Positions 1-8,837 of a DNA stretch of 64,000 nt are shown one piece after another. Positions within the stretch are counted from its first letter, which is position 1. Each line of letters begins with the position of its first letter. This DNA is from Candidatus Defluviilinea proxima (GTDB lineage: Bacteria; Chloroflexota; Anaerolineae; Anaerolineales; Villigracilaceae), in contig JADKIW010000001.1 of NCBI GenBank assembly GCA_016721115.1, positions 2,619,501 to 2,683,500 of the forward strand, given 5' to 3'. The position numbers were made by a program, and so were the translations under genes. A model generated the notes under the pieces. That model made no database searches, was not told the origin of the DNA, and worked only from the letters and a program-made list of their open reading frames with translations.

Positions 1-1
1 G

Positions 2-418
2 AGATTGGATCTGATTCAGAATGCTGTAAAATTAGCGCAGTTTGGTGGAACTATTGATTTTGAGTTTGTCTATGTGGGAAACATTGTCCATGAACAAATT
101 CCTGTTTATATGAACGCCTGTGATGTTTTAGTGTTGGCATCTGTCCATGAAGGATCTCCAAATGTTGTGAAAGAAGCTTTGGCATGTAATCTGCCAGTGG
201 TTTCTACGGATGTTGGTGACGTACGTGAACGCATCGGTTCCGTTGAAGGCTGTGTTGTTTGTGACGATGATAGGCCTGAAACCTTGGCTGCCGGCATTCT
301 AAGTGTATTAAGCCGTAATAAAAGGATAGATGGTCGTAAAACCGTGCTTGATCTCGATGAAACCATACTCACCCAAAAATTGATCTCAGTTTATAAAAAG
401 GCCATTGAGGGAAAATAA
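2..418 (+). CDS. Glycosyltransferase family 4, C-terminal part (truncated by window edge)
   Basis: The reading frame is open from the first bases of the window, so this is the C-terminal part of a longer protein. The region with NACDVLVLASVHEGSPNVVKEAL and the following VVSTDVGDVRE is the characteristic donor-nucleotide-binding end of GT4 (GT-B fold) enzymes, with the conserved E-G-x-P-x-x-x-x-E-A pattern. Such enzymes transfer a sugar from a nucleotide donor to a lipid-linked or polysaccharide acceptor at the cytoplasmic face of the membrane. It lies directly upstream of a GT2 gene and a sugar phosphotransferase, so it probably builds an exopolysaccharide repeat unit. Donor and acceptor cannot be told from the sequence. 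Confidence 0.85.
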   Translation, partial: RLDLIQNAVKLAQFGGTIDFEFVYVGNIVHEQIPVYMNACDVLVLASVHEGSPNVVKEALACNLPVVSTDVGDVRERIGSVEGCVVCDDDRPETLAAGILSVLSRNKRIDGRKTVLDLDETILTQKLISVYKKAIEGK

Positions 419-419
419 T

Positions 420-1448
420 TTGAAGGCCCCTTTTGTTTCCATTATCCTTCCCGTTCACAACGAAGCGAACCATATCCGACGGAGTCTGGGGGCCGTACTG
501 CAGCAGGATTATTCAGTTGAAAACATGGAAGTCCTTGTCGCCGATGGTTTGTCCACGGATAATACACGCGCGATTATTGAGGAGTTGGCGGGACAATACC
601 CAAAAATAGAATTAAAAATTTTAGATAACTCTGAACAGATTGTTCCTACTGGCCTGAATAAGGCCTTGCAAATTGCCAGAGGTGAAATTGTTGTCCGTGT
701 AGATGGACATACTATGATCGCTCCTGACTACATACGTCAATGTGTTGATACTTTGCAGCGCACACAGGCTGACAATGTTGGCGGAAGAATGGCTGCGGTT
801 GGCAATACCTCTTTTGGAGAAGCCGTAGCATTGGGAACCAGTACTCCATTTGGAATAGGTGGCGGCCGATTTCATTTCTCAGATAAAAATGAATGGGTGG
901 ATACAGTTTATATGGGCGCGTGGCCGCGCAGGGTATTCCAAGAGGTCGGATTGTTTGACGAGGAATTGATTCGCGATCAAGATGACGAATTTAATTACCG
1001 TTTGCGCGAATATGGTGGACGTATCCTGCTTTCCTCATCCATTCGTTCCGAATACACAGTGCGCAGTACCCCTGGTAGCCTTTGGCGTCAATATTATCAA
1101 TACGGCTTTTGGAAGGTGCGTGTTCTGCAGAAGCATCCTCGTCAGATGCGGCCGCGCCAGTTTGTCCCCCCGTTATTTGTCTTCGCTTTACTGGTAAACT
1201 TGGCTTTGATTTTTATTACATCTTGGAGTATTGGATTATTGTTTATTGTGGTAGGTTTGTATTTGTTTGCGAATTTTACTGCGTCCATTCTCGCGTCTAG
1301 AAAAAATAATTGGCGATACCTAGGTGTACTGCCATTGGTCTTTTTGATATTACACCTTGGCTATGGATTAGGCTTTCTTATCGGTTTAATCAGATTCGCC
1401 GGCCGATGGAAAGATAAAGTTGGTAAAACACCAACTTTTATGACTTAA
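420..1448 (+). CDS. Glycosyltransferase family 2 with C-terminal membrane segments
   Basis: The N-terminus (PFVSIILPVHNEANHIRRSL) is a GT-A fold family 2 start, followed by the acidic LVADGLSTDNT and VVRVDGHTMI nucleotide-binding motifs. RDQDDEFNYRLREYGGR near residue 190 fits the catalytic-base and acceptor region. About 90 C-terminal residues hold two to three hydrophobic helices (FVPPLFVFALLVNLALIFI and following), as in succinoglycan ExoA-like enzymes. I chose TTG at 420 because GAGGGA sits about 8 bases upstream; a TTG at 405 is also in frame but lies inside the preceding gene. The start follows the preceding stop by one base. The sugar transferred is unknown. Confidence 0.88.
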   Translation: MKAPFVSIILPVHNEANHIRRSLGAVLQQDYSVENMEVLVADGLSTDNTRAIIEELAGQYPKIELKILDNSEQIVPTGLNKALQIARGEIVVRVDGHTMIAPDYIRQCVDTLQRTQADNVGGRMAAVGNTSFGEAVALGTSTPFGIGGGRFHFSDKNEWVDTVYMGAWPRRVFQEVGLFDEELIRDQDDEFNYRLREYGGRILLSSSIRSEYTVRSTPGSLWRQYYQYGFWKVRVLQKHPRQMRPRQFVPPLFVFALLVNLALIFITSWSIGLLFIVVGLYLFANFTASILASRKNNWRYLGVLPLVFLILHLGYGLGFLIGLIRFAGRWKDKVGKTPTFMT

Positions 1449-1475
1449 AATTTTTTCGTTGCAAGGTTTTAGATC

Positions 1476-2495
1476 ATGGAAAACGATCATAACATCCTAA
1501 AGAAGATATCGATGTCGTCAAATTATATTCGTCCGAATTGGTACTCCTTTGTAGCCAAACGTTTGATGGATGTTTTGATCGCATTACTTGGATTATTTAT
1601 TCTGGCGCCGTTCTTTATTTTCATGGGCGTTTTAATAAAGATGGATTCTTCCGGTCCAGTTTTTTTTCGTGGCCCTCGTTTAGGCCGTAACGGACGTATC
1701 TTCCAAATTCTCAAATTTCGCACGATGCATGAAGAGACCACCGGGCCGGGTATTACGGCAAAAGATGATCCACGAATCACTTCTTTAGGTAAGTGGTTGC
1801 GGGATACTAAGATCAATGAACTGCCGCAGTTATGGAATGTGTTGACAGGAGAGATGAGTTTAGTTGGTCCTCGGCCGGAAGACCCGAACATAGCGGCGAC
1901 CTGGTCTGAACCCGCGAGGACCGAGATATTATCCATGCGACCGGGAATTACAAGCCCCGCTAGCATTGCGTATCATGATGAAGAAGGGCGTCTGCAATCT
2001 GATAGTGTTATGGACTATTATCTTGAACATATCGCACCAGATAAGTTGCGACTTGACCGATTGTATGTCCGTCATCATACCTTCTTAGGGGATATGGATA
2101 CCCTTTTCTGGACATTTGTTATCATGATCCCACGTTTGAAAGATAAACGGATCCCGGAAGGGTGGCTTTTTGGCGGGCCCGTTTCGCGGTTCCTACGGCG
2201 ATATGTAAGCTGGGCGGTCTATGATTTTTTGATTGCATTTTTGTGTATTGGTTTGTTGGGTATGACTTGGCGCTTATACCGGCCACTGGATTTAGGACTT
2301 TGGCGCGCTACAAGTTTGGCATTCTTGCTGGCTATTTTGTTTACATTTTTTAACATCTTATTAGGCTTGAAAAACGTGTCGTGGTCGCGCGCCATCGCTG
2401 ACGATATCTTGCGGTTGATAATTTCATGTGGACTGGTCACGTTGACAGTGGTTGTATTGCAATGTTTCTTTTGCCACAACATGGTCTGCCAATGA
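1476..2495 (+). CDS. Membrane sugar transferase (phosphoglycosyl transferase), apparently frameshifted at its end
   Basis: The first 230 residues are a bacterial sugar transferase: a membrane helix (RLMDVLIALLGLFILAPFF), then KFRTMH, DDPRITSLGKWLR, NELPQLWNVL and SLVGPRPE, all hallmarks of the monotopic phosphoglycosyl transferases that load the first sugar phosphate onto undecaprenyl phosphate. Residues 235-330 add three hydrophobic helices not found in the short form. The frame then stops, and the frame beginning one base earlier continues with matching membrane sequence and a nucleotide-binding domain (2426-3055). The original gene was probably one protein of about 525 residues. Donor sugar is unknown; the neighbouring genes suggest an amino-dideoxy sugar phosphate. 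Confidence 0.85.
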   Translation: MENDHNILKKISMSSNYIRPNWYSFVAKRLMDVLIALLGLFILAPFFIFMGVLIKMDSSGPVFFRGPRLGRNGRIFQILKFRTMHEETTGPGITAKDDPRITSLGKWLRDTKINELPQLWNVLTGEMSLVGPRPEDPNIAATWSEPARTEILSMRPGITSPASIAYHDEEGRLQSDSVMDYYLEHIAPDKLRLDRLYVRHHTFLGDMDTLFWTFVIMIPRLKDKRIPEGWLFGGPVSRFLRRYVSWAVYDFLIAFLCIGLLGMTWRLYRPLDLGLWRATSLAFLLAILFTFFNILLGLKNVSWSRAIADDILRLIISCGLVTLTVVVLQCFFCHNMVCQ

Positions 2496-3055
2496 GTTTT
2501 ATGTATGTAGCAGGTTCACTAGTATTAGCTGGCTTTGTAGCTGTACGGTATCGTTTGCGATTGATAACAGGCTTGGCTGATGGTTGGATCAAACTAAGGC
2601 ATAGCGGCTACGGTGCAGGCGAACGTGTCCTTGTGGTGGGAGCAGGAGAAGGAAGTCAATTTGTTGCATGGCTATTAAGGCAAAAGGATTTTAGAAAATT
2701 GTATACAGTTATTGGTATTGCTGATGATGACCCATCGAAGCAAGGTATGCATTTTGATGGCCTCAAAGTTCTTGGCACAACGATGGATATCCCCAAGCTT
2801 GTTCAGCTTCATGATGTTGATTTGATATTCTATGCCATTTCAAAGATCTCAAAAGCGGATGACCAACGCATAATGTCTGTCTGTAATAAAACAGGACTTC
2901 GCCTGATCAAACTCTCTGATGTGATGAGCACGCTTCATGATTCATTAACGATGAGCCTGTCTCTGCCAGAGACTGATTTTCTATACCCGAATATTACCAG
3001 CCAATTTCATCAGTCGCCAAGTCAAAGCAAAAGTAGGATGGATATAAATCGGTGA
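2426..3055 (+). CDS. CoA-binding-like (PF13727-type) domain, likely second half of the sugar transferase
   Basis: The credible coding part starts near 2465, with a membrane helix (SFMYVAGSLVLAGFVAVRY), then RVLVVGAGEGSQFVAWLLR, a glycine-rich Rossmann motif, and VIGIADDDPSKQGMHFDG. This pattern is the CoA_binding_3-type domain found between the membrane helices and the catalytic domain of WbpM/CapD-like polysaccharide proteins. There is no good ribosome-binding site for the ATG codons at 2426 or 2462. I therefore infer that it is the C-terminal part of the 1476 protein, separated by a frame change near 2455-2470. Its stop codon overlaps the GTG start of the next gene. An independently translated protein remains possible. 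Confidence 0.7.
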   Translation: MWTGHVDSGCIAMFLLPQHGLPMSFMYVAGSLVLAGFVAVRYRLRLITGLADGWIKLRHSGYGAGERVLVVGAGEGSQFVAWLLRQKDFRKLYTVIGIADDDPSKQGMHFDGLKVLGTTMDIPKLVQLHDVDLIFYAISKISKADDQRIMSVCNKTGLRLIKLSDVMSTLHDSLTMSLSLPETDFLYPNITSQFHQSPSQSKSRMDINR

Positions 3056-4047
3056 GTAATTTCTGGAACGATAAGAAAGTTCTTGTTACTGGGGCAGGCG
3101 GTTTTATTGGCAGTCATTTGGTTGAGACACTTCTTGTTGAAGGGGCCAAGGTCCGTGCCTTTATTCGTTATACATCGCGTAAAGATCCTGGCATGTTGCG
3201 TGACTTAATCCCCAGTGATTTTGCCAAACTGGAGATCATTGCAGGGGATTTGCGTGATGAGCAGGCTGTACGTGATGCGGTTCGAGATTGTACAGTGGTT
3301 TTTCATTTGGGGGCGTTGATCTCGATTCCATATTCATATCTTCACCCAGTTGAAGTAGCCAGCACGAACTTTATGGGTACTTTGAATGTGCTCACGGCTT
3401 GTCGAGAACTGGGAGTAGAGCGTCTTATCCATACATCAACCAGTGAAGTATATGGCACTGCCCTGCAGATCCCCATCTCAGAAGAGCATCCATTGCAGGG
3501 ACAATCTCCATATTCGGCCAGCAAGATCGGTGCAGATAAACTTGTTGAGAGTTTCTTTTGTTCCTATAATTTGCCAGTGGTAACTATTCGACCATTCAAT
3601 ACGTTTGGACCACGTCAATCGGCGCGCGCTGTTATACCTACAATCATTACACAGGTCCTTGTGAAAGACACCATCAAACTTGGTAGTTTAACCACCACGC
3701 GAGATTTTACTTTTGTAACGGATACTGTACGTGGGTTTTTGTGTGCGGCAGAAGCACAAGGTGTGGAAGGCGAAGTGTTTAATTTAGGAACTGGCGAAGA
3801 AATCTCGATTGGCGACTTGGCAAACAGAATCATGCAACAAGTGGGGAAAACTGTCCGCATAACAGAAGACAGCCACCGGCTTAGACCTGAGGCGTCCGAA
3901 GTCCTGCAATTGTTATCTAATAATTCGCTTGCTCGTCAACGCTTAAACTGGAGACCACAGTTTACTTTGGATCAAGGTTTGAGTCAGACAATTGCTTGGA
4001 TCCGTGACCATTTGGATCGATATCAAGTTGGTACATATGAATTTTAG
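3052..4047 (+). CDS. NAD-dependent nucleotide-sugar 4,6-dehydratase, LegB-like
   Basis: This is an extended short-chain dehydrogenase. KVLVTGAGGFIGSHLVETL is the NAD-binding TGxxGFIG motif, HTSTSEVYGTA holds the active-site Thr/Ser, and SPYSASKIGADKL is the catalytic YxxxK. The stretch RPFNTFGPRQSARAVIPTII closely resembles NDP-GlcNAc 4,6-dehydratases of the LegB type, which make a 4-keto-6-deoxy sugar. The GTG start overlaps the previous stop (GTGA). The following nucleotidyltransferase and DegT aminotransferase would activate the sugar and aminate the keto group, giving an NDP-4-amino-4,6-dideoxy sugar for the polysaccharide. Exact substrate is inferred from resemblance only. Confidence 0.85.
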   Translation: MSNFWNDKKVLVTGAGGFIGSHLVETLLVEGAKVRAFIRYTSRKDPGMLRDLIPSDFAKLEIIAGDLRDEQAVRDAVRDCTVVFHLGALISIPYSYLHPVEVASTNFMGTLNVLTACRELGVERLIHTSTSEVYGTALQIPISEEHPLQGQSPYSASKIGADKLVESFFCSYNLPVVTIRPFNTFGPRQSARAVIPTIITQVLVKDTIKLGSLTTTRDFTFVTDTVRGFLCAAEAQGVEGEVFNLGTGEEISIGDLANRIMQQVGKTVRITEDSHRLRPEASEVLQLLSNNSLARQRLNWRPQFTLDQGLSQTIAWIRDHLDRYQVGTYEF

Positions 4048-4056
4048 GTGTGAAAA

Positions 4057-4767
4057 ATGAAGGCCGTTATATTAGCTGGGGGAAAAGGGACACGTCTTGC
4101 CCCTTACACTAGAATTTTACCGAAGCCCCTTATGCCGATCGGCGAGATGCCCATTCTTGAGGTATTGCTTAGACAGATGAAGCGTGCGGGTGTTGAGGAT
4201 GTTATCCTTACTGTTGGGCACCTGGCGAATTTATTGCGGACCTTTTTTATGGACGGTCAACAGTGGGGGCTAAACATTACTTATAGTCACGAAGCTGAGC
4301 CTCTTGGAACGGCTGGGCCTCTTTCTTTAATCAAGGATTTGAGTTCGACATTTTTTGTGACCAATGGCGATGTATTAACTACGCTTGATTTAAGAGATTT
4401 ATATGCTTTTCACAAGGAGCAGGGTGGTATTGCTACGATTGCGGTTCATCAGCGGCATGTGAAAATTGACCTGGGGGTGGTGCAGTGGAATGGCAGGAAT
4501 CAAATTAGTGGGTATATTGAAAAGCCGACGTATGATTACACAGTCAGCATGGGTGTCTATGTTTTTGAGCCGGAAGTCATGAAATACATCCCATTTAATG
4601 TGTATCTAGATTTCCCTGAACTCGTCTTGAAAATGATAGCCGCTGGCGAAAAAGTGAGCGGTTACCGCTTTGATGGTTATTGGATGGACTTGGGCCGTCC
4701 GGATGATTATGCCCAAGCCTCTGATGATTTTATCAAGATGCGGTCTCAATTTCTGCTTGAGGAGTAG
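4057..4767 (+). CDS. Sugar nucleotidyltransferase
   Basis: MKAVILAGGKGTRLAPYTR is the signature N-terminus of NTP-transferase sugar-1-phosphate nucleotidyltransferases (GxGTRLxP), followed by KPLMPIGEMPILE. FFVTNGDVLTTLDL contains the metal-binding NGD motif and YIEKPTYDYTVSMGVYVF the EKP motif that contacts the sugar phosphate. At 236 residues it has only the catalytic domain, like RmlA- or PtmE/LegF-class short enzymes, with no left-handed beta-helix. It probably makes the NDP-sugar used by the adjacent dehydratase and aminotransferase. The gene lies 9 bases after the dehydratase and 3 bases before the next start, so the three are translated as a unit. Confidence 0.88.
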   Translation: MKAVILAGGKGTRLAPYTRILPKPLMPIGEMPILEVLLRQMKRAGVEDVILTVGHLANLLRTFFMDGQQWGLNITYSHEAEPLGTAGPLSLIKDLSSTFFVTNGDVLTTLDLRDLYAFHKEQGGIATIAVHQRHVKIDLGVVQWNGRNQISGYIEKPTYDYTVSMGVYVFEPEVMKYIPFNVYLDFPELVLKMIAAGEKVSGYRFDGYWMDLGRPDDYAQASDDFIKMRSQFLLEE

Positions 4768-4770
4768 TTT

Positions 4771-5925
4771 GTGGAGTGGCGTGTGCCCTTGTCTGATCTG
4801 GATTTTGGCCCTGAAGAGGCTGAAGCTGTGCAAAAGGTGCTTGATAGCCGTTGGCTGACGATGGGAGTTGTCACGCAGCAGTTTGAGCAGGAATTTGCCA
4901 CTTATATAGGCTCTCGCCATGCCATCGCCGTGACAAACGCGACTGCCGCCTTGCATATGGCTTGTGTGGTGGCGGGGCTGGGGCCTGGGGACGAAGCGAT
5001 TCTTCCTTCCCTTACGTTTGTTGCTACAGCCAATGCCATTCGTTACACTGGAGCCATTCCCGTCTTTGCCGATATTACAGATGAAACCGACTTGAATGTT
5101 TCCCCGCAAGCTATTGAGGCATGTATTACGCCTCGTACTCGGGCTATCTTGGTTGTACATTATGGCGGTTACGCTTGTAATATGCCATCCATAATGGAGG
5201 TTGCCAGCAAGCATGGTTTGGTTGTTATCGAAGATGCTGCTCATGCAATCGGTTCGCATTTAAATGGTCGTATGCTGGGTACTTGGGGGCAGTCTGGTTG
5301 TTTTAGCTTCTTTTCCAACAAGAATATGACCACTGGTGAAGGTGGCATGGTAGTGACTGATGATGACGCTATAGCCGATAAACTTCGACTTTTGCGTTCA
5401 CACGGGATGACCAGCCTGACTTTAGACCGTCATAAAGGACACGCCTGGAGTTATGACGTGATAGAACTGGGCTATAACTATCGCATTGACGAGATACGTT
5501 CTGCTATTGGGCGTGTCCAACTTGCTAAACTTCCCAACAATAATCGCTTGCGTCGCGAACGAACAATGCTTTACCATGAAATGCTTCGCGAATTATGCCC
5601 TTCTATTGTTATTCCTTTTCAAGAATACAATGGCGTTTCCGCTTGTCATTTGTTACCTATTCTTTTACCCAAAGGTATGCATCGTGAAGACTTTATGGCT
5701 CATATGAAGACCTATGGCATACAGACCAGTATTCATTACCCTCCAGTGCATCTTTTTAAGGCTTATCGTGACTATAACTATAACACGTCACATTTATTTA
5801 ATTTGCCAGTTACGGAATCCATTTCTATCCGTGAGGTGTCTCTTCCACTGCACTCATTATTGTCAGAAACGGATGTCCAGTCAGTGGTTGAAGCAGTCTC
5901 TGTTTCTCTAGCTAATTTGAATTAA
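4771..5925 (+). CDS. DegT/DnrJ/EryC1/StrS-family sugar aminotransferase
   Basis: A PLP-dependent nucleotide-sugar aminotransferase of 384 residues, normal for the family. VTNATAALHMA near residue 54 binds the cofactor phosphate, VVIEDAAHAIGS contains the Asp that pairs with the pyridine nitrogen, and the Schiff-base lysine is K184 in SNKNMTTGEGG. These enzymes move an amino group from glutamate to a 4-keto (or 3-keto) sugar nucleotide, here presumably the product of the upstream LegB-like dehydratase. The GTG start at 4771 lies 3 bases after the previous stop, with GAGGAG serving as ribosome-binding site inside that gene's end. Confidence 0.9.
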   Translation: MEWRVPLSDLDFGPEEAEAVQKVLDSRWLTMGVVTQQFEQEFATYIGSRHAIAVTNATAALHMACVVAGLGPGDEAILPSLTFVATANAIRYTGAIPVFADITDETDLNVSPQAIEACITPRTRAILVVHYGGYACNMPSIMEVASKHGLVVIEDAAHAIGSHLNGRMLGTWGQSGCFSFFSNKNMTTGEGGMVVTDDDAIADKLRLLRSHGMTSLTLDRHKGHAWSYDVIELGYNYRIDEIRSAIGRVQLAKLPNNNRLRRERTMLYHEMLRELCPSIVIPFQEYNGVSACHLLPILLPKGMHREDFMAHMKTYGIQTSIHYPPVHLFKAYRDYNYNTSHLFNLPVTESISIREVSLPLHSLLSETDVQSVVEAVSVSLANLN

Positions 5926-5956
5926 TGATGGTTTAATTATACGTAGGAGTTTTTGG

Positions 5957-7813
5957 ATGGAATTAAAAGAATATTTGCGTATTGTAAGACGGTGGTCTTG
6001 GTTATTTTTATTTGGTTTAATTCTTGGCGGGGTTGGAGGGTATTATTTTAGCCAATACCAAACACCGATCTATCAGGCTTCAACAAGAGCTATTGTTGTA
6101 AGCCCTCCTCAGTCTGGAGTTTCTGATTACACATACTTGAGCGATCAGCAATTAACCCAGACTTATATTCAATTACTTACTACCCAACCTGTTCTCAATG
6201 CGACTGCAACACAACTTGGTTATGAAGTTGAGCGTGACCAGATTACTGCTCAACAGATAAGAGACACGCAGATTATTCAAATAACTGTTGAAAATGAAGA
6301 TCCTATTCGTGCCGCCGAAATTGCGAATGTTCTTGTGGAACAATTGATTAACCAGAATGAAAGCTTTCAGTCTGGTAGATTTTCTACTGCTGAAAATAAT
6401 TTGCAAGAGCAAGTACGACAAATGGAAAGTCAAATTTCTGGCCTGCAGGGTGTTATTACTCAAATATCATCGCAGAATTTAAAGGATCAAATTGCCCAAC
6501 TGGAGGCACAAATCAATCCCTTGCAAGAAGAAAAATCCAAACTTGAGCAGGAGATTGCATCTTTACCTACATCGAGAATTGAAAACAAGATACTAATTGC
6601 TGAAAAACAAGCACGTATTGACCAGATTTCCCCTCTCCTAAACTTGTATCAGGAAATTTATTCCAATTTAATTGTGTTGGGGCAACCTTCTGAAAAGAGC
6701 AATAGTCAGGACCTTCGCTTGGAACAGCTAAGGACTCAATTGAGTTTGTACCAACAGATTTATGTTAACCTTTTGAGCAGCCTTGAATCGATTCGCCTTG
6801 CCCGCTTGCAGAACACCCCCAATATTTCCCAGATTGAACCAGCCACTACTCCGACTTTGCCGATCCGGCCACGTCCCTTAATGAATACCGCGCTGGCCGC
6901 TGTAGTTGGATTGATGTTAGCGGCCATGGTTGTATTTCTGGTTGAGTATATGGACGATACTCTAAAAACGCCGGATGATGTTGAGAGATTCCTCGGCATT
7001 CCAGTTCTTGGGTTTGTGGCGGAAATGCAATATAAAGATAAAAGCGCTGAAGAGGTTTATGTCTCTCGTCAACCACGTTCCCCAGTTTCGGAAGCCTTCC
7101 GTTCACTTCGAACAAATTTAGAGTTTGCTTCTGTTGAACGTTCTATCCATACTTTGTTAATCACAAGTACGGCGCCTGCTGAAGGCAAAACAACCATTGC
7201 CGCTAATTTAGCCGCTATTATCAGTCAGGCAGGTAAACGCGTCACATTGTTGGATGCCGATATGCGTCGTCCACATGTACATAGTTTGTTGGGGCTACCT
7301 AATCGTGATGGTTTAAGTAACCTATTTCGTGGTCAGGTTTCCAGTGAAATGGTTGCGCACAAAATGGACAATATGCCTAACTTGATGATTGTTACTAGCG
7401 GTAGCCTTCCTCCGAACCCTGCTGAATTGTTGGGCTCGGAGAAAATGGTACATATTCTCCACGACTTACAAAGCGTAAATGATATGGTCGTTATTGACAG
7501 TCCGCCTTCGCTTGTTGCTGATGCACAAGTCCTGGCTGCCAAAGTGGATGCTGTTTTGTTCGTAATCCAACCAGGGGTAACCCATGTAGAAGCGGCACGT
7601 AGTTCACTTGAATCTTTTCGGAGAGCTGGTGCTCGCGTAGTAGGAGTTGTCTTAAATCGTATTCCGCGTAATCGTAGTGAATATTATGGTGGTTATAAAT
7701 ACTATTCACCATATGGTTTTGATAAAGGTTACTACTCTGAAGGTGATGGTCAACCAGAGTTTGCTAAATTTTCTAAAAGGGTGAAAGAATTGCCGCAATC
7801 TGGCCCACAGTAG
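5957..7813 (+). CDS. Polysaccharide co-polymerase/tyrosine autokinase (Wzz-Wzc/CpsCD-like BY-kinase), copy 1
   Basis: The N-terminus is a Wzz chain-length domain between two membrane helices (WLFLFGLILGGVGGYYF near residue 15 and ALAAVVGLMLAAMVVFLVEY near 315), with a coiled coil between them (about residues 140-220). The cytoplasmic C-terminus is a bacterial tyrosine kinase: Walker A STAPAEGKTTIA, Walker A' TLLDADMRRP and Walker B VVIDSPP. The tail SEYYGGYKYYSPYGFDKGYYS has nine tyrosines, the expected autophosphorylation cluster. It controls chain length and export of the polysaccharide made by the upstream genes. The phosphatase gene at 8140 probably reverses its phosphorylation. Confidence 0.93.
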   Translation: MELKEYLRIVRRWSWLFLFGLILGGVGGYYFSQYQTPIYQASTRAIVVSPPQSGVSDYTYLSDQQLTQTYIQLLTTQPVLNATATQLGYEVERDQITAQQIRDTQIIQITVENEDPIRAAEIANVLVEQLINQNESFQSGRFSTAENNLQEQVRQMESQISGLQGVITQISSQNLKDQIAQLEAQINPLQEEKSKLEQEIASLPTSRIENKILIAEKQARIDQISPLLNLYQEIYSNLIVLGQPSEKSNSQDLRLEQLRTQLSLYQQIYVNLLSSLESIRLARLQNTPNISQIEPATTPTLPIRPRPLMNTALAAVVGLMLAAMVVFLVEYMDDTLKTPDDVERFLGIPVLGFVAEMQYKDKSAEEVYVSRQPRSPVSEAFRSLRTNLEFASVERSIHTLLITSTAPAEGKTTIAANLAAIISQAGKRVTLLDADMRRPHVHSLLGLPNRDGLSNLFRGQVSSEMVAHKMDNMPNLMIVTSGSLPPNPAELLGSEKMVHILHDLQSVNDMVVIDSPPSLVADAQVLAAKVDAVLFVIQPGVTHVEAARSSLESFRRAGARVVGVVLNRIPRNRSEYYGGYKYYSPYGFDKGYYSEGDGQPEFAKFSKRVKELPQSGPQ

Positions 7814-7824
7814 AATCATCTCGT

Positions 7825-8139
7825 ATGTCAAATTTTGAACATCAGCATGAAGATCGCTCAGCTAAGATAAATATATGTCCTTATCTTGGCTTGGAGGAAG
7901 ATCGACAAACTTGCATGGCCTATCCTTCCGAGTGGAATGCATGTCACCGTGCTAAGCCGGTTGCTCTTGTTAAGGTTGAGCATCAACGTACAGCCTGCCT
8001 TTCACATGGGTATGAAAAATGCGTTGTGTTTCAATTAAAGGAAATACGTGCTTTACCTGTACAACTAACTGGGTACCGAAAGCCAAAAAAGAATAAACTC
8101 CGTCGCGTCGTTAACTTATCAATGAATAAAAGAGCCTGA
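7825..8139 (+). CDS. Small four-cysteine protein with CPYLGL motif, unknown function
   Basis: A 104-residue soluble protein. It has a cysteine framework NICPYLGLEEDRQTCMAYPSEW..NACHRAKP..HQRTACLSHGYEKCVVF, giving five to six cysteines spaced like a small metal-binding or disulfide-stabilised domain. Similar CPYLGL.. HQ..CL..Y..C segments recur, from memory, in Chloroflexota proteins, often beside LysM or kinase-like parts, but I know of no assigned function. The C-terminus is basic (RKPKKNKLRR). It sits 11 bases after the tyrosine kinase and its stop TGA directly abuts the phosphatase ATG, so the three are cotranscribed. A regulatory or adaptor role in polysaccharide control is only inferred from position. 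Confidence 0.75.
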   Translation: MSNFEHQHEDRSAKINICPYLGLEEDRQTCMAYPSEWNACHRAKPVALVKVEHQRTACLSHGYEKCVVFQLKEIRALPVQLTGYRKPKKNKLRRVVNLSMNKRA

Positions 8140-8631
8140 ATGCCATCTGTCCTGTTTGTTTGTACAGCCAATCGTTTTCGCTCACCAGTTGCTGCTGCAT
8201 TATTCAAAAAAAAACTTGACGAGATGGGTGCTTCTGACGGTTGGCGTGTCTCTAGTGCTGGTACATGGACTGAAAATGAGTTGCCAGTAATTTCTAGCAT
8301 ATCTAGGATTACTCAAAAACTGGGTATTGACCTCTCGACACACCGTTCAGTTGGCGTCAACAAACAATTGCTTGCCGAGTATGATTTGACCCTAGTCATG
8401 GAAGCTGGCCAAAAAGAAGCCTTAGTAAGCGAGTTTCCTCATATTAAGCACCATGTGTTTTTATTATCGTACGTTGCAGAGAATCGTTTGTATGATATTC
8501 CTGATGTACTTGATTCTCGTCAGGAAGCTGAAAAGATTGTTTTGGAGATTAATTCACTTATTCAACGTGGTTATGATGCTATTTTTGCTCTTGCGACAAA
8601 TTTGAGCCATATAAGGTATGTCGCAAGATAG
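8140..8631 (+). CDS. Low-molecular-weight protein-tyrosine phosphatase (Wzb-like)
   Basis: SVLFVCTANRFRSP contains the CX5R(S) P-loop of LMW phosphatases, with nucleophile C8 and R14; the usual second N-x-C of CxxNxCRS is replaced by R-F here. The general acid loop near residue 125 reads YDIPDV rather than the common DPY/DPF, with an Asp still present. The 163-residue length is standard. Family members dephosphorylate the tyrosine cluster of BY-kinases and so regulate capsule or exopolysaccharide assembly. The gene is flanked by two such kinases (5957 and 8838), and its ATG immediately follows the preceding stop codon. Confidence 0.88.
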   Translation: MPSVLFVCTANRFRSPVAAALFKKKLDEMGASDGWRVSSAGTWTENELPVISSISRITQKLGIDLSTHRSVGVNKQLLAEYDLTLVMEAGQKEALVSEFPHIKHHVFLLSYVAENRLYDIPDVLDSRQEAEKIVLEINSLIQRGYDAIFALATNLSHIRYVAR

Positions 8632-8837
8632 CGCCTAAACAAGACAAATATCACGTTGTATACATCTTAAGTGCATTATATATTGTATAGGGACTTGAAG
8701 AGAAGAAATCGTTCTTAAAACCAAGTAACTATTTGATGCAATTTGCGTCATGCTTTGGTGTTTGCGCACAAAACTGAGAAATATCTTGTAATATCTCTAT
8801 CCCAATTTGTTTTAAAAATAGTTTAGAATAACTCTAT
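8632..8837. promoter_or_regulatory. Intergenic region with probable promoter for the second autokinase
   Basis: A 206-base AT-rich gap without a gene. TAGAAT at 8824-8829 lies 8 bases before the ATG at 8838, in the position of a -10 box giving a leaderless or nearly leaderless mRNA. There is no recognisable Shine-Dalgarno sequence. A repeated TTGTATA motif occurs at about 8655 and 8685, which could be an operator, but no clear palindrome is present. No terminator hairpin was found after the phosphatase gene. Confidence 0.35.
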
